From Bacteriovoracaceae bacterium (GTDB lineage Bacteria; Bdellovibrionota; Bacteriovoracia; Bacteriovoracales; Bacteriovoracaceae), in NCBI GenBank assembly GCA_023954595.1, contig JAGSHJ010000093.1:1-9424 (forward strand): a DNA stretch of 9,424 nt. The letters are read 5' to 3'. The position numbers and the translations under genes are program-made. A model generated the notes under the pieces. The model was not told where the DNA came from. It did not search any database and worked only from the letters and a program-made list of their open reading frames with translations. This document shows, one piece after another, positions 5,421 to 9,424 of the stretch; position 1 is the stretch's first letter, and every line of letters starts with the position of its first letter.

Positions 5421-7292
5421 ATGAAGAAGGTTTCGTCAAAGGTTTTAGCCTCCGTAGGTCTATTTGCATTACTTGCTAGTTCTTGCGAGCCAAATCCGAG
5501 AAGACAGTTAAATGTTGATGAAAGAGTAGCTGATGTTATGTGGTTGACTTCAAAAATTGAAGCAAACTACGCACCTTTACAATATAAAGAAGAACTTCAC
5601 GGCTTCGATTATGAAACAATCAAAGAGCAGTACATTGAACTTGCCAAGAAAGACCAAACTAATGAAGCATTCTATCTTTTAATGCAAAGATTTGTGGCCG
5701 AGCTCAAAGATGGACACGTAAGTGCTAGCTTAACTCGTTCAGACCTTGCAGGAAGAAGTAAGCTTGCATTTGTAGGCTTTGTTGGGCACCGCCATGGAGA
5801 CAACTTCTTAGTAAAAGCATTTGCACCCACTTTTACAGCATCAGGTGACTACCCGATCAAAGCAAATGATGAAATTGTTGAATTCAACGGAATGCCTCTT
5901 AAAGAAGCAGTAGATAAGATCGTTAAGCCATATAGAAATGTTGGTAATGAGCAAGCAAACTACACTATTTTGATGCAGTCTCTATTTATTAGAAACTCAC
6001 TTACCACTCCAATGCCAGAAGATGCCAATGTTACTCTTAAAGTTAAGAGAAACAGCAAAACATTTGAAGTTGAAGTTCCTTGGGTTGTTGACGATTATGC
6101 AAAGTTCACAGAGAGACAAAAGCTCGCTGTAGCAAGCATTGCTCAGGCAAAAGGTATCGATTATCAAGCTGAAGAGAAAAAGGCGAAGGCCCTAGTCAAA
6201 TTAGCTGGTCTACACCCATATGTTACTCAAAGTTTCATTAAAAATGCGCTTTCTAAACTAAAAGGAAAGACAACGCTAGACTCAAATGAACTACTTACAG
6301 AGCTTTCTGATTTGGATATTGGTGCGACTTTTGAGTTCCAAAATCCAAACGCTCTTGGAAGTGATTTGAACTTTTACCAAATGCTTGCCAAGTCAATTCA
6401 ATCTGAAGCTAGTGCTACTGTTGACCCAATTAAGAATCTAAAGAAAGACAGATATGTTCCAACTTCTATCTTTCCAGTTGCAAGTGCAAAGACTTACCCT
6501 GCCTATGTTTCGATTGAAACTAAAGACAATGTAAGACAAGCAGTGGGTTATATTCGAATTAACACTTTCTCTCCTGAGGGGGATGAAGGTAATGTGATCA
6601 AAGAATTTAAAAAGACGTTGAAGTTTTTCAGAGACTTTGGTGCAACAGGCGTTAATAAAGTTGTTATCGATTTGATCGACAATGGCGGTGGATCTCTTAG
6701 CCTAGGTCTAAAGATGGCTGCACTATTGAGTTCTGAGACAATTAAGATTCCAGGTCTTCAGTATATGTTGAATGACTCTTGGATGGACCAATACCAATCT
6801 CTATCTTACCAGCATGTTAATGATGCTGCGAGAGTTATGGCCGATAGAGCTTACCAAGATATGCTTGGAATGTTCCAAAACGGTGAGAGACTAAGTAACA
6901 ACTATTCAGCTCACTCGTTGTTCCCATTTAGCATCACACCAAACCCTGATATGGTGCTATTTGATAAAGCGTATGACTTTGAGATTGCTGTTGTGACTAA
7001 CGAGATGTGTGCTTCTATGTGTGATATCTTCTCTTCAATCTTGAAAGAGAACAAGATGGCAACTTTCATTGGTGAGCAAACTATGGGAGCTGGTGGAAAC
7101 GTTGTAAACCATGCTTACGCTCCTAACAGTGGGCTTAAAGTTTCACTTACAGAGTCTCTAATTGTTAGCAGTTCTGGAGAGTACTTGGAGAACAATGGTG
7201 TTAAGCCAGATGTTCAAATGGAAGTTAACAAGTACAAAAAGACTAAGTACCAAGAAGTTATCAAAAAAGGTTTCGAGCTCTTAACAGAGTAA
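5421..7292 (+). CDS. S41 family peptidase homologue, probable lipoprotein
   Basis: The 623-residue protein starts MKKVSSK, then a hydrophobic stretch and LLASSC, a plausible lipobox with Cys22, so it is probably a membrane-anchored periplasmic lipoprotein. An N-terminal helical region holds the family motif ELKDGH (94-99). A PDZ-like region spans about 115-215 (IKANDEIVEFNGMPL). A long helical insert (about 225-345) precedes the catalytic ClpP/crotonase-like domain: GYIRINTFSP (377-386), VVIDLIDNGGG (414-424), then NEMCASMCDIFSS (527-539) with the expected nucleophile Ser532, and GEQTMGAGGN (551-560). The family end motif NNGVKPD is at 591-597. In CtpA/Tsp-type enzymes the general base Lys lies 25 residues after the Ser; here that position is Ala557. 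It therefore belongs with the tricorn/IRBP-like S41 group, which uses a different catalytic set, or it is inactive. Cys530 and Cys534 flank the Ser. Its substrate is unknown. The gene stands alone and ends at a strong terminator. Confidence 0.88.
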   Translation: MKKVSSKVLASVGLFALLASSCEPNPRRQLNVDERVADVMWLTSKIEANYAPLQYKEELHGFDYETIKEQYIELAKKDQTNEAFYLLMQRFVAELKDGHVSASLTRSDLAGRSKLAFVGFVGHRHGDNFLVKAFAPTFTASGDYPIKANDEIVEFNGMPLKEAVDKIVKPYRNVGNEQANYTILMQSLFIRNSLTTPMPEDANVTLKVKRNSKTFEVEVPWVVDDYAKFTERQKLAVASIAQAKGIDYQAEEKKAKALVKLAGLHPYVTQSFIKNALSKLKGKTTLDSNELLTELSDLDIGATFEFQNPNALGSDLNFYQMLAKSIQSEASATVDPIKNLKKDRYVPTSIFPVASAKTYPAYVSIETKDNVRQAVGYIRINTFSPEGDEGNVIKEFKKTLKFFRDFGATGVNKVVIDLIDNGGGSLSLGLKMAALLSSETIKIPGLQYMLNDSWMDQYQSLSYQHVNDAARVMADRAYQDMLGMFQNGERLSNNYSAHSLFPFSITPNPDMVLFDKAYDFEIAVVTNEMCASMCDIFSSILKENKMATFIGEQTMGAGGNVVNHAYAPNSGLKVSLTESLIVSSSGEYLENNGVKPDVQMEVNKYKKTKYQEVIKKGFELLTE

Positions 7293-7313
7293 TTTAAAGA
7301 CAAAATTGTTTAT

Positions 7314-7347
7314 AAAGAAGGGGAGCTTGATAGCTCCCTTTTTTATT
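7314..7347. terminator. Strong bidirectional intrinsic terminator
   Basis: GGGAGCT (7321-7327) and AGCTCCC (7332-7338) form a perfect stem with a four-base loop, followed by six T and then ATTT. An A-rich run (7314-7320) on the other side can extend pairing and supplies a U-rich tail on the minus strand. It serves the S41 gene (+) and the 127-residue gene (-), whose stop codon (7343-7345) lies inside the T-run. Confidence 0.92.
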
Positions 7348-7726
7348 TGCTTAATACGATTTTTTTCTCACCCTTTTGAATCGACTTCGCAATCATTGCA
7401 GTGACTCTACCAGTTTTCACAACAGGGCCTTGTACAATGATATCATCACCAGTAGTAAGCTCTAGTCGCTCACTTAAAAGTGTCCACTCTGTACTTAGAT
7501 GCACGAGCATGTACCTTTTTTCTGGGGTTCTTATGAATAGCCTCATCTCAGGCATTTCTGTTTTGGATGACAGTGTTTTGCTTATTTTTACAATCTGACC
7601 AGGTGCAGTGTGGTTTGGTGACAGAATCTGTGCCATGTCTCGATCCACTGCGGCGTACCCCGTAGCTGTTGCTATGAGTCCTGCACCAAGAAGCTGTACA
7701 CAGTGCTTATTAAGTCTTTCCCACAT
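7343..7726 (-). CDS. Small exported protein, unknown function
   Basis: The 127-residue protein has a short charged start (MWERLNKH), a hydrophobic stretch (about 9-26) and a possible signal peptidase site near GYAA (23-26), so it is probably exported or anchored in the inner membrane. The mature part looks beta-rich: GQIVKISKTL, EMRLFIRT, RYMLVHLSTEWTLL, then TTGDDIIVQGPVVKTG (91-106) and VTAMIAKSIQKGEKKIVL. The pattern of a short basic strand, then GD-hydrophobic-x-V-x-G, and a closing basic strand recalls OB-fold proteins, but I recognise no named family. ATG 7726 is chosen because AGGAGG on the minus strand (7732-7737) lies five bases upstream. A longer frame to 7783 would disrupt the signal peptide and has no such site. 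It is divergent from the arginase gene and shares a terminator with the S41 gene. Confidence 0.75.
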   Translation of the reverse strand: MWERLNKHCVQLLGAGLIATATGYAAVDRDMAQILSPNHTAPGQIVKISKTLSSKTEMPEMRLFIRTPEKRYMLVHLSTEWTLLSERLELTTGDDIIVQGPVVKTGRVTAMIAKSIQKGEKKIVLSK

Positions 7727-7731
7727 AAAAA

Positions 7732-7738
7732 TCCTCCT
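7732..7738 (-). promoter_or_regulatory. Ribosome binding site deciding the start of the 127-residue protein
   Basis: TCCTCCT on the plus strand reads AGGAGGA on the minus strand, five bases before ATG 7726. It rules against the longer in-frame start at 7783. Confidence 0.8.
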
Positions 7739-7812
7739 AATTTTTAACAGTTTTATGAGTGCAAGCACAATGCCACGGTGCATAGCAGAAGAGATGAATT
7801 TGGGGCCTTTGC

Positions 7813-7841
7813 TTGACCAAAAGGCTCTGGCCTGTTAATAA
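7813..7841 (+). promoter_or_regulatory. Candidate sigma70-type promoter for arginase
   Basis: TTGACC (7813-7818) matches five of six -35 positions. A 17-base spacer leads to TAATAA (7836-7841), a weak -10 match; TAAAAT at 7839-7844 is a better box but the spacer would be 20. GCCTTT (7805-7810) and AAAGGC (7820-7825) form an inverted repeat spanning the -35 element, a possible regulator site. Confidence 0.35.
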
Positions 7842-7865
7842 AATCAAACTCATAAAGGAGTTTCA

Positions 7866-8825
7866 ATGCACAACGAGTGTTCATTAATAGGAGCGGCGGT
7901 TGATATCGGTCAACCGAAAGAAGGTACTGAGCTGGCTCCAAGTTGGTTAAGAATGAAAGGTTTTAGAGATGTTTTTGAAAAAAACTTCTCAAAGGTTCAT
8001 GACTTGGGTGACTTTAGCGCCATCAAAAAAGAGACCAATCCATCTCTTAAAACTAAATTCAATCAACTATCCCGTTATTCTCAAAACTTGGGTGAAGTTA
8101 TTTCTCAAGAACTAGAAAAAAACAGATTCGTTTTTACATTAGGTGGAGATCACAGTCTGGCCGTTGGTACATTGGCCGGAACTCTAGGTCATGATCCAAA
8201 TGTAAAAATCATTTGGGTTGATGCCCACGCAGATATAAATACACCTGAGACAAGTCCATCACATAACACTCACGGCATGCCAGTGGCATTGGCAATGGGA
8301 CTGGTAAAGCATGAAGATGCCAAAGGGCAGTTTGATTGGATGCCAAGGCTTAGGCCAGAGAACATCGCCTACATCGGTCTAAGAGATGTAGATCCGGGTG
8401 AGCAAAAATTTATAGATGATCTTGGAATTTTGGCATTCACTGCTGAAGAAACTAAGAAGCTAGGAATTGAAAAAGTTCTAGAAACAATTCTGAAAAACTT
8501 GGATCCAGAGGGTGAGAGCAATTTCCATATAAGCTTTGATGTTGATGGAATTGATCCTCAGTTTTTTCCAAGCACAGGAACTCCTGTAGCTGGAGGAATC
8601 AGCTTGGAAGAAGGCAAAACAATCATAGAGAGCTTTGTGTCTACTGGAAGGCTCCTGGCGTTAGATATGGTTGAAGTGAATCCTCTTCTTGGAAACGCTC
8701 AAGCATTACAAAAAACACTTGAGTCCAGCATTTCACTGGTGGAGCCATTAAGAGCAAACACTTCACCTGAATTATGGACACCTTCTCACTCTACAACTGT
8801 AGATGAGACTCAATTAAAATCTTAA
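7866..8825 (+). CDS. rocF: Arginase
   Basis: The 319-residue protein is a complete ureohydrolase that splits arginine to ornithine and urea using two Mn ions in the cytoplasm. All metal-site blocks are present: GGDHS (His96), DAHAD (Asp119, His121, Asp123) and SFDVDGIDP (Asp225, Asp227). The segment INTPETSPSHNTHGMP (124-139) with His136 is typical of arginases, including bacterial RocF, rather than agmatinases. So are the EVNP block (Glu270) and the PSTGTPVAGG segment (235-244). Length matches the family (about 300-320). AAAGGAG (7854-7860) sits five bases before ATG 7866. No arginine transporter or ornithine aminotransferase gene is nearby, so it is probably a single-gene unit for arginine catabolism or nitrogen release. 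It converges on the acidic-protein gene, and the two stop codons overlap. The clade cannot be resolved by eye, but arginase over agmatinase is well supported. Confidence 0.95.
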   Translation: MHNECSLIGAAVDIGQPKEGTELAPSWLRMKGFRDVFEKNFSKVHDLGDFSAIKKETNPSLKTKFNQLSRYSQNLGEVISQELEKNRFVFTLGGDHSLAVGTLAGTLGHDPNVKIIWVDAHADINTPETSPSHNTHGMPVALAMGLVKHEDAKGQFDWMPRLRPENIAYIGLRDVDPGEQKFIDDLGILAFTAEETKKLGIEKVLETILKNLDPEGESNFHISFDVDGIDPQFFPSTGTPVAGGISLEEGKTIIESFVSTGRLLALDMVEVNPLLGNAQALQKTLESSISLVEPLRANTSPELWTPSHSTTVDETQLKS

Positions 8826-9169
8826 AATTCTGAATCGACCTCGGTATCAAAATTTCCGGGGTCGCTTTCAAAACCACTTTCATCTATAAACTCTTGTTCA
8901 TCCTGCTCCTGTAGGTCTTGCTGAAGCTGCTGTCTTTCAGGATCAACTTGAGAGTCCTCCAGATACTGTTCGTCCACCTCAAAGCTTTCATCCCCAAATT
9001 CATTACTGTTAAAATCTTGCTGTTGCTCTGGTGCCTGTTCTTCATTTAGAAATTGCTCTTCACGCTCCAATGCTTGGGAATCCCCAAATGAGGCATCTGG
9101 AGAGAATTCATCTTGCGTTTGTGCATGAATGGCATGGCCCGAGAGTAAAAGTAATATAATAAGTTTCAT
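8822..9169 (-). CDS. Exported, strongly acidic Glu/Gln-rich protein with internal repeat
   Basis: The 115-residue protein begins with a short signal peptide (Lys2, hydrophobic core 3-10, likely cleavage after AIHA at residue 16). The mature part is low in complexity: about one third Asp/Glu, many Gln, only two Arg, no Lys and no Cys. It is probably disordered. Two similar segments, FGDSQALEREEQFLNEEQ (28-45) and FGDESFEVDEQYLEDSQ (58-74), give a period of 30 residues, suggesting duplication. AAAGGAG on the minus strand (9176-9182) lies six bases before the ATG, a good site. Its TAA overlaps the arginase TAA. It could bind cations or basic partners in the periplasm or outside. I recognise no family. 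Like the HhH protein at 2458-3117 it is a small exported Gln-rich protein, but no real similarity between them is seen. Confidence 0.75.
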   Translation of the reverse strand: MKLIILLLLSGHAIHAQTQDEFSPDASFGDSQALEREEQFLNEEQAPEQQQDFNSNEFGDESFEVDEQYLEDSQVDPERQQLQQDLQEQDEQEFIDESGFESDPGNFDTEVDSEF

Positions 9170-9232
9170 GTAACACTCCTTTGTTTATGAAACTGTGAAA
9201 GGTGCAACTTGGATGCCTGTTGAAGTTAGAAA

Positions 9233-9262
9233 TTGCTTATATCTAAGCTAGGTCTTTTTAAT
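9233..9262 (+). promoter_or_regulatory. Weak candidate promoter for the hemerythrin-like gene
   Basis: TTGCTT (9233-9238) and TTTAAT (9257-9262, five of six -10 matches) are separated by 18 bases, about 42 bases before the ATG. The -35 box matches only in TTG. Confidence 0.3.
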
Positions 9263-9303
9263 ATTAAGTAAATGGGTGCTAAAAGTCTGGGAGAGTTATA
9301 AAT

Positions 9304-9424
9304 ATGGAGGTCCATTTGAATATTTACGAGGAACTTAAACGAGATCATCAAGAAATTAAATTAATGCTTAATGAACTTGTGGCCTTAGAAAAAGAGGACG
9401 ACTACCGCTTCATTTTGATTTCTC
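9304..9424 (+). CDS. Hemerythrin-like (HHE) domain protein, N-terminal part (cut by window end)
   Basis: Forty codons are visible before the window ends. The sequence NIYEELKRDHQEIKLMLNEL is typical of the first helix of hemerythrin HHE domains, where the His of the RDH element is a first iron ligand. Such proteins bind a non-haem di-iron centre and are linked to oxygen, NO or iron-sulfur stress sensing in the cytoplasm. Two starts are in frame: ATG 9304 with a GGGAG site at 9289-9293, and TTG 9316 with GGAGG at 9306-9310 five bases before it. Homologues as I recall them begin MNIYE, which fits the TTG start, so the true start may be 9316. The second and third His motifs lie outside the window. 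It is divergent from the acidic-protein gene. Confidence 0.75.
   Translation, partial: MEVHLNIYEELKRDHQEIKLMLNELVALEKEDDYRFILIS

Noticed and set aside
7727..7783. Upstream extension of the 127-residue exported protein
   Set aside because: AGGAGG sits before 7726, and the extension would bury the signal-peptide-like segment.
7741..7865. Arginine-repressor (Arg box) site upstream of arginase
   Set aside because: No convincing paired TGAAT/ATTCA half-sites were found; only one partial match is present.
1..9424. tRNA, rRNA, CRISPR array, insertion sequence or phage genes
   Set aside because: No spaced direct repeats, transposase motifs, terminal inverted repeats or tRNA cloverleaf-like sequences were noticed, although this was by eye and not by a covariance search.

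Overview
The window is a compact, low-GC stretch of bacterial chromosome holding ten complete genes and one partial gene at each edge. There are no RNA genes, mobile elements or CRISPR arrays that I can see. Two features point to a Gram-negative cell: a probable lipoprotein S41 peptidase and four further proteins with signal-peptide-like N-termini. Strong AGGAGG-type ribosome binding sites and the mix of families would suit Bdellovibrionota, for example the Bacteriovorax group. That placement is a guess from gene style; no marker gene is present.

Layout. 1-1152 (+) is the C-terminal half of a family GH65 glycoside phosphorylase/hydrolase. 1215-2456 (+) is a calcineurin-like metallophosphoesterase. 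It converges, one base apart, on 2458-3117 (-), a secreted coiled-coil protein ending in a ComEA-like helix-hairpin-helix domain. Upstream of that on the minus strand lies 3211-4197, a secreted two-part protein with a six-cysteine N-terminal region. A hairpin at 3180-3203 separates the two.

Divergent from this pair is a closely spaced plus-strand group. It contains a PEBP/YbhB-like protein (4325-4795), a 56-residue protein of unknown function (4842-5012) and a 60-residue KGG-repeat stress-type protein (5085-5267). Next is a large S41-type peptidase homologue with a lipoprotein signal (5421-7292). It ends at a strong bidirectional terminator (7314-7347) shared with a small exported protein on the opposite strand (7343-7726).

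Divergent from that small gene is a complete arginase (7866-8825). Its stop codon overlaps the stop of a strongly acidic secreted protein on the minus strand (8822-9169). The window ends in the first 40 codons of a hemerythrin-like (HHE) protein (from 9304).

Functionally the region looks like ordinary housekeeping and envelope gene content rather than one integrated system: sugar phosphorolysis, arginine catabolism, small stress-type proteins and several exported proteins. The items most worth a second look are the S41 protein with alanine at the usual catalytic lysine position, the metallophosphoesterase with Glu in place of the first-motif His, the exported HhH protein, and the acidic protein with a 30-residue internal repeat. 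I did not find convincing evidence of a previously undescribed multi-gene system.
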